A stretch of 64,000 nucleotides of DNA from Streptomyces paradoxus (lineage in GTDB: Bacteria > Actinomycetota > Actinomycetes > Streptomycetales > Streptomycetaceae). The first letter of the stretch is position 1; the number at the start of each line of letters is the position of its first letter. The notes beneath the pieces are model-generated. The model worked only from the letters and a program-made list of their open reading frames with translations, was not told the origin of the DNA and searched no databases. Made by a program: the position numbers and the translations under genes. Where the stretch lies: positions 652,454-716,453 of the forward strand of contig NZ_JACHGV010000003.1 in the NCBI RefSeq assembly GCF_014202475.1. Reading direction: 5' to 3'. Below are positions 33,520 through 43,759 of the stretch, piece after piece.

Positions 33520-35664
33520 ATGTCCCAGCACGGCGTCGGCCCGCGCGCGGTCACGCGTTCGGTCGCCTTCCTCACCGCGGGAGTGCTCGCGGTGCCCGCG
33601 CTCGCCGGATGCGGCTCCGAGGACCCGTCCGGCAAGCCGCTCGCCGGGCAGGACATCCGGCCCGCCCCACGCGACCGGATCGCCGACGGCGGCACCCTGC
33701 GCTGGGCCGTCGACTCCGTGCCCGACACGCTGAACACCTTCCAGTCGGACGCCGACGCCACCACCACCCGCGTCGCCCAGGCCGTCCTGCCGTCGATGTT
33801 CCGCATGGACGCCTCCGGCCGCCCGGAGCGCAACCCCGCCTACCTGGAGTCCGCCGAGGTCGTCGAGACCGAGCCCAAGCAGGTCGTCCTGTACAAGCTC
33901 AACCAGGAGGCCGTCTGGAGCGACGGCCGGGAGATCGGCGCCGCCGACTTCGCCGCCCAGTGGCGCGCCCTGTCCGGCAAGGACACCGCCTACTGGACCG
34001 CCCGCAACGCCGGCTACGACCGCATCCAGAAGATCGAGCGCGGCGACAGCGCCCTGGAGGTCCGGGTCACCTTCAGCCGTCCCTACGCCGACTGGCGCTC
34101 GCTGTTCTCGCCGCTGTACCCGAAGGACGTCATGGGCACCCCGGACTCCTTCAACGACGGGGCCCGCAAGAAGCTCAAGGTCACCGCCGGTCCCTTCACG
34201 GTGAAGAAGGTCGACACGGAGGACGAGAAGATCACCCTGGCCCGCAACCCGCGCTGGTGGGGCGAGCCGGCGAAGCTGTCCGAGATCGAGCTGCGCACCG
34301 TCCCGCGCGACAAGCGGGCCTCCGAGCTGGCCGCCGGCACCCTCGACCTGGCCGACATCGACCCCGCCGCGGCCCGCCGCATCACCCTGGCCGCCCGCCC
34401 CCACAGCTCCAGCAGCCCCCTGATGGGGCCGGGCGCCGACCGGTCCGCCGCGGACTCCCTGCGCTCCGGGGCCGTGGCCGACGGCTCCGACGAGGACGCC
34501 GACGACGAGGAGACCGTCGCCCGCAAGAAGCTGCGCAAGGCGGCCGTCAAGTACGCCCGGCAGCAGCGGGCCCTCAGCGGCTTCGAGGTCCGCAAATCCC
34601 TGGAGCCCGCCTACACCCAGCTCGCTCTGCACGGCGCCGAGGGCCCGCTCGCCGACGAACGCGTCCGCAGGGCCGTCGCCCGCGCCCTGGACCGCGAGGA
34701 ACTCGCCCAGGCCGTCCTCAAGCCCCTCGGCCTGCCCGCCGTCCCGGTCGGCAGCCACCTCGCGCTGTCCGGGCAGGCCCACTACGCCGACAACAGCGGC
34801 GCCCTCGGCGGCCAGGACACCAAGGAGGCCCAGGCGCTGCTCGCGGACGCCGGGTGGGTACGCGGCGGCCCGGTCAAGGAGCAGGACAAGGAGAAGGCGG
34901 CCGGCCCCGAGGGCGAGAAGGCCGACGACACCGGCGGGGACGACAAGGCCCAGCACGGGCCGGACCCGGCCGGCCACCTCGCCCAGGACGGCAAGCGGCA
35001 CCAGCACCCGCACCAGGGCGGCGCCCCCGGCGCGTACGCCCCCCGGGGCACCGCCGCCCCGGCGAACCAGGAGGCCGCGCGGCTCGCCAAGAACGGCAAG
35101 CCCCTCACGCTCCGCTTCGTGCTCCCCTCCGGGCCGGGCTCGCAGACGCTGCGCACGGTCGCGGACCGCATCTCCCGCATGCTGGAGCGCGTAGGCATCG
35201 GCACGGAGATCTCCAAGGTCTCCGACGAGTCCTACTTCAAGGACCACATCGCCTCCGGTCAGTACGACCTCGCCCTGTACTCCTGGCCCGCCACGGCGTA
35301 CCCCGCCACCGACGCCCGCCCCGTCTTCGCCAAGCCGGTCCCGGCCGCCGACGGCTCGCTGAACGTCGAGCAGAACTACACCCGCGTCGGCACCGACCAG
35401 GTCGACCAGCTCTTCGACGAGGCCGCGGCCACGCTCGACGAGGGCGAGTCCCGCTCCCTGATCCGCAAGGCCGACTCCCGTATCTGGGCGGCGGCCGGCT
35501 CGATCCCCCTCTTCCAGCGCCCCCAGCTCCTCGCGGCCCGCAAGAACCTCGTCAACACCGGCGCCTTCGGCTTCGGCACGCCGGTCTACGAGGACATGGG
35601 CTTCCTGAAGAAGGGCGCGAAGCCGGCGTCCGGCCCCTCGGCGAAGGCCTCGGCCGCCCGGTAG
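33520..35664 (+). CDS. family 5 solute-binding lipoprotein, orphan
   Basis: A 714-residue ABC peptide/oligopeptide-binding protein (SBP_bac_5). A signal with lipobox (VPALAGCGS) anchors it outside the membrane. The SBP fold is visible in LRWAVDSVPDTLN, WSDGREIGAADFAAQW, VTAGPFTVKKVD, RRAVARALDREELAQAVL and the C-terminal IPLFQRPQLLAARK. It is longer than the usual 530-600 residues because of two insertions. One, about 300-350, is Ser/Asp-rich; the other, about 453-517, is charged and His-rich (GKRHQHPHQGG). No permease or ATPase gene follows, so it is an orphan that may serve the Dpp-like system downstream. GGAGG precedes the ATG. Confidence 0.85.
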   Translation: MSQHGVGPRAVTRSVAFLTAGVLAVPALAGCGSEDPSGKPLAGQDIRPAPRDRIADGGTLRWAVDSVPDTLNTFQSDADATTTRVAQAVLPSMFRMDASGRPERNPAYLESAEVVETEPKQVVLYKLNQEAVWSDGREIGAADFAAQWRALSGKDTAYWTARNAGYDRIQKIERGDSALEVRVTFSRPYADWRSLFSPLYPKDVMGTPDSFNDGARKKLKVTAGPFTVKKVDTEDEKITLARNPRWWGEPAKLSEIELRTVPRDKRASELAAGTLDLADIDPAAARRITLAARPHSSSSPLMGPGADRSAADSLRSGAVADGSDEDADDEETVARKKLRKAAVKYARQQRALSGFEVRKSLEPAYTQLALHGAEGPLADERVRRAVARALDREELAQAVLKPLGLPAVPVGSHLALSGQAHYADNSGALGGQDTKEAQALLADAGWVRGGPVKEQDKEKAAGPEGEKADDTGGDDKAQHGPDPAGHLAQDGKRHQHPHQGGAPGAYAPRGTAAPANQEAARLAKNGKPLTLRFVLPSGPGSQTLRTVADRISRMLERVGIGTEISKVSDESYFKDHIASGQYDLALYSWPATAYPATDARPVFAKPVPAADGSLNVEQNYTRVGTDQVDQLFDEAAATLDEGESRSLIRKADSRIWAAAGSIPLFQRPQLLAARKNLVNTGAFGFGTPVYEDMGFLKKGAKPASGPSAKASAAR

Positions 35665-35695
35665 CTCTGGGAACGCTCAAACGCCTTGCCGTCCC

Positions 35696-35747
35696 CGCCC
35701 GGCGTCCGCACCATGAGGAGCAGTGATCATGGTGCGGACGCCGGGCG
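35696..35747. terminator. perfect 21-bp inverted repeat after the orphan binding protein
   Basis: Arms 35696-35716 and 35727-35747 are perfectly complementary around a 10-base loop. This is the longest perfect inverted repeat noticed here. It begins 32 bases after the lipoprotein stop, which fits a strong terminator, though no T-tract follows. It also rules against starting the next gene at the ATG/GTG codons inside the right arm. Confidence 0.75.
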
Positions 35748-35776
35748 TCCGTACTCGGGGGGACGGGAGCCGGCGG

Positions 35777-36400
35777 ATGCGCGGCAGGGTGGGACGGGCC
35801 TGCACGGCCGGGCTGGTCATCGGGGTGCTGGTGACGGGGCTGACGGGCTGCACGGGGGACGCGGGTGACGACGGGGACGGCAAGGCCGGGGCCTGCGCGG
35901 ACGGGACGTACACCTGGTCGGATGTCCGGCGGGAGCAGCGGCTGACCGCGCTGTCCGACCCGATCAGGTTCAAGAAGAAGACCGGCGCCTACACCTCCCG
36001 TCTCAAGCCCCTCGGCGACACGGTGTACCGGCCCTCGGTGACCGGTGCGCCCGAGGGCGTCGGCGCGACCGGCGTGATCAAGGCCCTGGGCAGGCACCTG
36101 AAGGTCGAGGAACCGCTGGCGGGCCCGTCCGAGACGGAGAGGCCGGAGGACGACCACTTCTTCGAGTCGGCGACCGGCGCCCATGAGGGCGCGTACTACG
36201 CGTGGGCGGCGATCGACCTGGTCGACGCCGACTTCACCCACACCTGCGGTGACGGGAAGCCCGTCAAGGGACATGTGCGTACCTGGGAAGGCGCCGGCGC
36301 CGGCTTCCTGCCGTGTTCCGTGCCCTCGGGCGAGACGGCCGGCCGTCTCGCCGCCCAACGGACCTGCCCCGCCGGATCCGAGGCCGCGAAGGGCTCCTGA
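35777..36400 (+). CDS. small secreted lipoprotein, unknown function
   Basis: A 207-residue protein with a short basic N terminus (MRGRVGRA) and lipobox VTGLTGCTG, so probably membrane-anchored outside. The mature part begins with an Asp/Gly-rich stretch, then ADGTYTWSDVRREQRLTAL. It contains several Cys (for example THTCGDGK and FLPCSV) that may form disulfides. GGGAG lies seven bases before ATG 35777. An in-frame ATG at 35729 and GTG at 35732 are rejected because they fall in the inverted repeat. No family was recognised. Confidence 0.7.
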   Translation: MRGRVGRACTAGLVIGVLVTGLTGCTGDAGDDGDGKAGACADGTYTWSDVRREQRLTALSDPIRFKKKTGAYTSRLKPLGDTVYRPSVTGAPEGVGATGVIKALGRHLKVEEPLAGPSETERPEDDHFFESATGAHEGAYYAWAAIDLVDADFTHTCGDGKPVKGHVRTWEGAGAGFLPCSVPSGETAGRLAAQRTCPAGSEAAKGS

Positions 36401-36543
36401 CCTGCACCGACGTAGCCCGGCTAACCCCTGCGGCCGCAGCCCCGTACCATGGGGTGTGGCCGTGGCATGTTGAGCCCGGCAGGGCCCGCGCACCGCAGAC
36501 GTCCGCGCAGGGCATTCCTCACACTCCGGGAGAACGCCGCAAT

Positions 36544-38451
<1,908 letters not shown>

Positions 38452-38470
38452 CGCCTGCCGCAGTACGACA

Positions 38471-38506
38471 GCACCGGGCACTCCGCGTGAGCGGGGTGCC
38501 CGGTGC
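38471..38506 (+). terminator. typA terminator
   Basis: A 16-bp stem (38471-38486 with 38491-38506, one G-T pair) closes on a GTGA loop 19 bases after the typA stop. Confidence 0.85.
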
Positions 38507-39061
38507 CGTTGTCTGAAGGGGAGGTAACGCGAAAGCAAGGGGTAGGGAAAACCCTCGACTTGCCGGTGACAGCCGTCAGGGGCGGTTTTCTCCCACTACC
38601 CTGCTGCGGAAGTGCCCTGCCTCCCCGGCCTCGGGGAACGCACAACGGCCTTGCCGCACAAGCCTCTTGAGCGCGCGACAGACTCCCGCGGCACCCTGCA
38701 CGGGACCCACGGTATGTCGCAAGCGGTTTTTTTCACTCTCGCGTCCGGAATGCGGACAGTCTTTACCGATAGATGTGTAACAAGTCCGTTTCGCAGGGAT
38801 CTCTCACCAAACCCTTTGTCCGGATTTTGGAAGATGTATACGCGAGCTGTGATCGAACCGAGACCTCGTGGGTGTGGTTCGGCCCTGGCGTTTGGCAGAT
38901 AGTTAGGCGCGTAGAGCTCGGATGAAGGGTCACCCGCTGGCAGCGGCGCCGACTCACGAGCGCGGGGGCACCTGACGATTTCCGGCACCGGCGACGGGCG
39001 GTGGCGGTGGTCTGTCTGTGCTCCCTTCGCGGTGAACCAATGACTTCTTTAGGAGGAACCC
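38507..39061 (+). other. 555-base leader/promoter region before the peptide-binding gene
   Basis: No convincing gene. The stretch 38700-38910 is unusually A/T rich for this genome (a seven-T run near 38727, ATAGATGTGTAAC, GATAGTTAG), so it likely holds one or more promoters and a long untranslated leader. A strong TTTAGGAGGAACCC ribosome site ends it. Short frames here have poor codon use and were not accepted. Confidence 0.5.
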
Positions 39062-40675
39062 ATGCGCGGTGCCAAGAGCGCCAAGTGGGTCGCGGGGGCG
39101 ATAGTCGTCGCCCTGGCCGCCACCGCCTGCGGCGGCAACGGTGATGGTGAGGGTAAGAGCAAGGGTTCCGGACCTGCCGGCTACGTCTCGATCGACGTCG
39201 GCGAGCCCCAGAAGCCCCTGATCCCGGCTGACACCAACGAGTCCAACGGCTCGTACGTCATCCAGTCCATCTTCACCCAGCTGCTGGACTTCGACTCCAA
39301 GGGCGACATCGTCTACACGAACGCGGAGTCGGTCACCACCGACGACTCCAAGACGTGGACGGTCAAGCTCAAGAAGGGCTGGAAGTTCCACAACGGCGAA
39401 GAAGTCACCTCCAAGTCGTACATCGACGCTTGGAACTGGTACGCCAACATCAAGAACAACCAGCAGAACTCCTTCTGGTTCCAGGACATCAAGGGCTACG
39501 ACGATGTCCACCCGGAGAAGGGTGACCCGAAGGCCGAGACCATGTCCGGTCTGAAGGCCGTGGACGACCACACCTTCACCATCGAGCTGAAGTACACGAT
39601 GCCGTACTTCAACTACAAGCTCGGCTACACCACGTGGGCCCCGCTGCCCAAGGTCTTCTACGACGACCCGAAGGCCTTCGGCCAGAAGCCGGTCGGCAAC
39701 GGTCCCTACACCTTCGAGAAGTGGGACCACAAGAAGCTCATCCAGGTCAAGGCCTGGGATGACTACCAGGGCCCGAACAAGGCGAAGAACAAGGGCGTCC
39801 AGTTCAAGGCCTACACGACGCTCGAGGCCGCCTACAAGGACGTCGTCTCCGGCAACCTGGACATGATCCGCCAGGTCGGCCCGACGGACCTGCCGAAGTA
39901 CAAGCAGGACCTCGGCGACGGCGCCATCGAGCAGCCGTACGCGGCCATCCAGACGCTGACCCCGGCGTTCTACTCCAAGACCTTCAAGGACATCGACCCG
40001 AAGGTCCTGCAGGGTCTGTCGATGGCGATCGACCGTGACACGATCACCAAGACGGTTCTGAACAACACCCGTACGCCGGCGAAGTCCTTCACGCCGCCCG
40101 GTGTCAAGGGCAACCAGAACCTGGACACCGACGTGTTCACGTACAACCCGGAGAAGGCCAAGAAGCTCGTCCAGGAGGGCGGCGGCGTCCCGGGCAACAA
40201 GTTCACCGTTCAGTACAACACCGACGGTGGGCACAAGGAGTGGGTGACCGCGGTCTGCGAGTCCATCCGCAAGGCCACCGGTGTCGACTGCGTCGGCGAC
40301 CCCAAGCCGGACTTCGCCACGGACCTCGAGGCCCGTGACAACGACCAGGTGAAGGGCATGTACCGCGGTGGCTGGGTCGCCGACTACCCGGTCAACGCCA
40401 ACTTCATGAAGGAGCTGTACCACACCACCGCCGAGGCCAACAACGGTCGCTTCTCCAACAAGGAGATCGACGGGCTGATGAACAAGGCCGACAAGGCCAA
40501 GTCGCTCGACGAGTCGGTGAAGGCCTTCCAGGAGGTCGAGAAGAAGCTGGTCGACCACATGCCGGCCATCCCGCTCTGGTACTACCGCATCAACGGCGGC
40601 CACGGTAAGAACGTCGACAACGTCAACGTCGACTTCCACGGTGACCTCGAAGTGTGGGCCGTCACCACCAAGTAA
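39062..40675 (+). CDS. peptide ABC transporter substrate-binding lipoprotein
   Basis: A 537-residue family 5 binding protein (DppA/OppA type). Signal and lipobox: VVALAATACGGN. Core segments: GYVSIDVGEPQKPLIPADTN, VTSKSYIDAWNWY, VGNGPYTFEKWDHKKLIQV, LSMAIDRDTITKTVL, and C-terminal AIPLWYYRINGG. AGGAGG precedes the ATG. Codon use is shifted to Lys AAG and Asn AAC and the composition is charged and soluble, as for highly expressed proteins. First gene of a five-gene transporter operon. In S. coelicolor the bldK and related dpp/opp operons lie in the matching region, so import of peptides is likely; the exact ligand is unknown. Confidence 0.92.
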   Translation: MRGAKSAKWVAGAIVVALAATACGGNGDGEGKSKGSGPAGYVSIDVGEPQKPLIPADTNESNGSYVIQSIFTQLLDFDSKGDIVYTNAESVTTDDSKTWTVKLKKGWKFHNGEEVTSKSYIDAWNWYANIKNNQQNSFWFQDIKGYDDVHPEKGDPKAETMSGLKAVDDHTFTIELKYTMPYFNYKLGYTTWAPLPKVFYDDPKAFGQKPVGNGPYTFEKWDHKKLIQVKAWDDYQGPNKAKNKGVQFKAYTTLEAAYKDVVSGNLDMIRQVGPTDLPKYKQDLGDGAIEQPYAAIQTLTPAFYSKTFKDIDPKVLQGLSMAIDRDTITKTVLNNTRTPAKSFTPPGVKGNQNLDTDVFTYNPEKAKKLVQEGGGVPGNKFTVQYNTDGGHKEWVTAVCESIRKATGVDCVGDPKPDFATDLEARDNDQVKGMYRGGWVADYPVNANFMKELYHTTAEANNGRFSNKEIDGLMNKADKAKSLDESVKAFQEVEKKLVDHMPAIPLWYYRINGGHGKNVDNVNVDFHGDLEVWAVTTK

Positions 40676-40679
40676 GAGG

Positions 40680-40782
40680 AGCCCTCCGGGCTTTTCCCAC
40701 TCGGCCGTAAGCCCACCGCCGATTCAGGCGGCGGTGGGAGGTGCGTGGGGCCGTCTCGTCACAGGAGACGGCCCCCGCACCT
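40680..40782 (+). terminator. three tandem hairpins between binding protein and permease genes
   Basis: Hairpin 1: AGCCC-TCC-GGGCT followed by TTTT (40680-40695). Hairpin 2: 10-bp perfect stem with 7-base loop (40712-40738). Hairpin 3: 18-bp stem with one bulged base (40739-40782). They would reduce read-through and stabilise the binding-protein mRNA, giving more binding protein than membrane parts. Confidence 0.8.
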
Positions 40783-40807
40783 GCGTTAACCCCTCACGGA
40801 GGCACCT

Positions 40808-41737
40808 ATGGGGCGCTATGTCGCACGACGACTGCTCCAGATGATCCCGGTGTTCATCGGGTCAACCCTGCTCATCTTCTGCATGATGTACGCCCTGCCC
40901 GGCGACCCCGTCCGGGCGATGATGGGGGATCAGGCGTACGACCCGACGGTGGTCGCGAGCATCAAGAAGGAGCTCGGCCTCGACCAGCCGCTCCTTCAGC
41001 AGTACGTGAACTACATGGCCGGGCTGTTCCAGGGCGACTTCGGTACCCAGATCGCCAGCCAGCGGCCCATCGCGGACGTCATCGCCGACGCGTTCCCGGT
41101 GACGATCAGACTGACGCTCTTCGCCTTCACCTTCGTCACGCTCGTGGGTATCGGCCTCGGTGTGGTCGCCGGTCTGCGCCCCGACACGCTGCGGGACCGC
41201 GGCCTGCTGACGCTGACGCTGATCCTCGTCTCGATGCCGTCCTTCGTGCTGGGCTTCCTGCTGCAGTACCTGCTCGCCTTCCAGTGGTCGGTCACCACGC
41301 CCACCGTGACGGACTCGACCGACTTCTCCCAGCTCATGCTTCCCGCCATCGTGCTGGCGTCCCTCTCACTCGCCTACGTCGCCCGGCTGACCCGCACGTC
41401 GATCGCGGAGAACCTGCGGTCCGACTACATGCGCACCGCCGTGGCCAAGGGGCTGCCGCGCCGCCGTGTCATCGGTGTCCACCTGATGCGCAACTCGCTG
41501 ATCCCCGTGGTCACCTTCCTCGGTATCGAGCTCGGCAACCTGATGACCGGCGCCATCGTGACCGAGGGCATCTTCAACGTACGGGGCATTGGCATCGAGA
41601 TCTACGATGCGCTCAGCCGCCGCGAAGGCGCCACGGTCGTGGGAATCGCCTCGCTGATGGTGCTCATCTACCTCGCCGCCAGCCTGATCGTCGACCTGCT
41701 TTACGCGGTCCTGGACCCGAGGATCCGGTATGCCTGA
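40808..41737 (+). CDS. peptide ABC transporter permease (DppB-like)
   Basis: A 309-residue permease with about six TM helices. It starts MGRYVARRLLQMIPVFIGST, the DppB/OppB N-terminal signature. The EAA coupling loop is ARLTRTSIAENLRSDYMRTA followed by VAKGLPRRRVIGVH. It ends DLLYAVLDPRIRYA. GGAGG precedes the ATG. The stop overlaps the next permease start by 8 bases. Forms the membrane channel with the following permease. Confidence 0.93.
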   Translation: MGRYVARRLLQMIPVFIGSTLLIFCMMYALPGDPVRAMMGDQAYDPTVVASIKKELGLDQPLLQQYVNYMAGLFQGDFGTQIASQRPIADVIADAFPVTIRLTLFAFTFVTLVGIGLGVVAGLRPDTLRDRGLLTLTLILVSMPSFVLGFLLQYLLAFQWSVTTPTVTDSTDFSQLMLPAIVLASLSLAYVARLTRTSIAENLRSDYMRTAVAKGLPRRRVIGVHLMRNSLIPVVTFLGIELGNLMTGAIVTEGIFNVRGIGIEIYDALSRREGATVVGIASLMVLIYLAASLIVDLLYAVLDPRIRYA

Positions 41738-42689
41738 CAAGACCGTCGAGAAGGTCGAAGCCCTTCCCGGTGACACCGCGAGCACCGCGGGCGTCATCGT
41801 GACCGACGCCGGCCCGGCTCCCGAGAAGGCCCGCAGCCTGTGGTCCGACGCGTGGCACGACCTGCGGCGCAACCCGCTGTTCCTGATATCGGCCGTGCTG
41901 ATCGTGTTCCTGCTCGTGATGTCGCTCTGGCCGGGCCTGTTCACCAGCGCCTCGCCGCGCGACGCCGACCTGGCCAAGCACTACCTGGGCAAGCCGAACT
42001 GGAGCCACTTCTTCGCCCCGGACTGGCTCGGCTACGACGTCCAGGGCCGCTCGATCTACGCCCGTGTCGTCTACGGCGCCCGCGCCTCGATCACCGTCGG
42101 TGTGGGTGTCACCGTCGCCGTCACCGTGCTCGGCACGGTCATCGGCATGATCGCCGGCTACTTCGGCGGCTGGACCGACACCCTGCTCTCGCGGCTGACC
42201 GACATCTTCCTCGGCATCCCGTTCCTGCTCGGCGCCCTGGTGGTCCTCAACTCCTTCGACGACCGCACCGTCTGGGTCGTCATCATGGCCCTCGCGTTCC
42301 TCGGCTGGACCCAGATCGCCCGAGTCGCCCGCGGTGCCGTGATCACCATCAAGCAGGCGGACTACGTGGTGGCCGCCAAGGCGCTCGGCGCCTCGACGTC
42401 CCGGATCCTGTTCCGGCACATCCTGCCCAACGCTCTCGCGCCGATCATCGTCGTGGCGACCATCGCACTCGGCGGTTACATCGCGGCCGAAGCCACCCTG
42501 TCCTTCCTGGGCGTGGGTCTCGGTGACACGGCCGTGTCCTGGGGCGGCGACGTGGCACGAGGACGTGAGCAGCTCCGTATCGCCCCCCACACCCTGATCA
42601 TCCCCTCGGTGATGGTCTCGATCACGGTGCTCTCGTTCCTGATGTTCGGCGATGCGGTACGCAACGCCCTCGACCCCAAGCTGCGCTGA
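41730..42689 (+). CDS. peptide ABC transporter permease (DppC-like)
   Basis: A 319-residue permease. A 35-residue cytoplasmic tail precedes LWSDAWHDLRRNPLFLISAV, typical for DppC/OppC. GYDVQGRSIYARVVYGARAS is the family motif (D-x-x-G-R-D-like), and the EAA loop is VVAAKALGASTSRILFRHIL. About six TM helices. It pairs with the upstream permease; the ATPase gene follows after 11 bases. Confidence 0.93.
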   Translation: MPDKTVEKVEALPGDTASTAGVIVTDAGPAPEKARSLWSDAWHDLRRNPLFLISAVLIVFLLVMSLWPGLFTSASPRDADLAKHYLGKPNWSHFFAPDWLGYDVQGRSIYARVVYGARASITVGVGVTVAVTVLGTVIGMIAGYFGGWTDTLLSRLTDIFLGIPFLLGALVVLNSFDDRTVWVVIMALAFLGWTQIARVARGAVITIKQADYVVAAKALGASTSRILFRHILPNALAPIIVVATIALGGYIAAEATLSFLGVGLGDTAVSWGGDVARGREQLRIAPHTLIIPSVMVSITVLSFLMFGDAVRNALDPKLR

Positions 42690-42700
42690 GGGAGGCGTAC

Positions 42701-43759
42701 GTGACCATCATCGATGAAACGGCCGAGAGCCCCTCGGCCGACGGCTCACAGGGCGCGGGCCGCCCGCTGCTCGAAGTCCGCGACCTGCACGTGGAGTTCC
42801 GCACCCGCGACGGTGTCGCCAAGGCCGTCAACGGCGTCAACTACTCCGTCGCCGCGGGCGAGACGCTCGCCGTGCTCGGCGAGTCCGGCTCCGGCAAGTC
42901 CGTCACCGCCCAGGCCATCATGGGCATCCTCGACATGCCGCCCGGCCGCATCCCCAAGGGAGAGATCCTCTTCCGCGGCCAGGACATGCTGACGATGTCC
43001 GCCGAAGAGCGCCGGAAGATCCGCGGCAACAAGATCGCGATGATCTTCCAGGACGCGCTCTCCTCGCTGAACCCGGTGCTCTCGGTGGGCTACCAGCTCG
43101 GCGAGATGTTCCGCGTGCACCAGGGCATGTCCAAGAAGGACGCCAAGGCCAAGGCGATCGAGCTGATGGACCGGGTGAAGATCCCGGCCGCCAAGGAGCG
43201 CGTCGGGGACTACCCGCACCAGTTCTCCGGCGGTATGCGCCAGCGCATCATGATCGCCATGGCGCTCGCGCTGGAGCCGGACCTGATCATCGCCGACGAG
43301 CCGACCACGGCCCTCGACGTGACGGTCCAGGCCCAGGTGATGGACCTGCTCGCGGAGCTGCAGCGCGAGTACAACATGGGCCTGATCCTGATCACCCACG
43401 ACCTCGGCGTGGTCGCCGACGTCGCGGACAAGATCGCGGTGATGTACGCCGGCCGGATCGTGGAGACCGCCCCGGTGCACGAGCTGTACAAGCGGCCCGC
43501 GCACCCCTACACCAAGGGTCTGCTGGAGTCGATCCCGCGCCTGGACCAGAAGGGCCAGGACCTGTACGCGATCAAGGGCCTGCCGCCCAACCTGACGCGT
43601 ATTCCGTCCGGCTGCGCCTTCAACCCGCGGTGTCCGCAGGCGCAGGACATCTGCCGTACGGACATCCCGCCGCTGCATCCCGTCACCGAGCGGGACGGCG
43701 GCGAGCTGACCGGCCGCGGCAGCGCGTGCCACTTCTGGAAGGAGACGATCCATGGCTGA
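42701..43759 (+). CDS. peptide ABC transporter ATPase (DppD-like)
   Basis: A 352-residue ATPase. Walker A: GESGSGKSVT. Q-loop: MIFQDALSSLNP. Signature: FSGGMRQR. Walker B: LIIADEPTTALD. H-loop: LITHDLGVVA. C-terminal oligopeptide-type Cys motif: CAFNPRCPQAQDIC, which in Dpp/Opp/Mpp ATPases can bind a [4Fe-4S] cluster. GGAGG lies five bases before the GTG. It overlaps the next ATPase gene by 8 bases. Confidence 0.94.
   Translation: MTIIDETAESPSADGSQGAGRPLLEVRDLHVEFRTRDGVAKAVNGVNYSVAAGETLAVLGESGSGKSVTAQAIMGILDMPPGRIPKGEILFRGQDMLTMSAEERRKIRGNKIAMIFQDALSSLNPVLSVGYQLGEMFRVHQGMSKKDAKAKAIELMDRVKIPAAKERVGDYPHQFSGGMRQRIMIAMALALEPDLIIADEPTTALDVTVQAQVMDLLAELQREYNMGLILITHDLGVVADVADKIAVMYAGRIVETAPVHELYKRPAHPYTKGLLESIPRLDQKGQDLYAIKGLPPNLTRIPSGCAFNPRCPQAQDICRTDIPPLHPVTERDGGELTGRGSACHFWKETIHG

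Noticed and set aside
35729-35776. Longer N terminus for the small lipoprotein
   Set aside because: It would begin inside the 21-bp inverted repeat and would put 16 odd residues before the signal peptide.
38612-38902. A 96-codon frame in the long gap before the peptide-binding gene
   Set aside because: Codon use is not Streptomyces-like and no start signal was seen.
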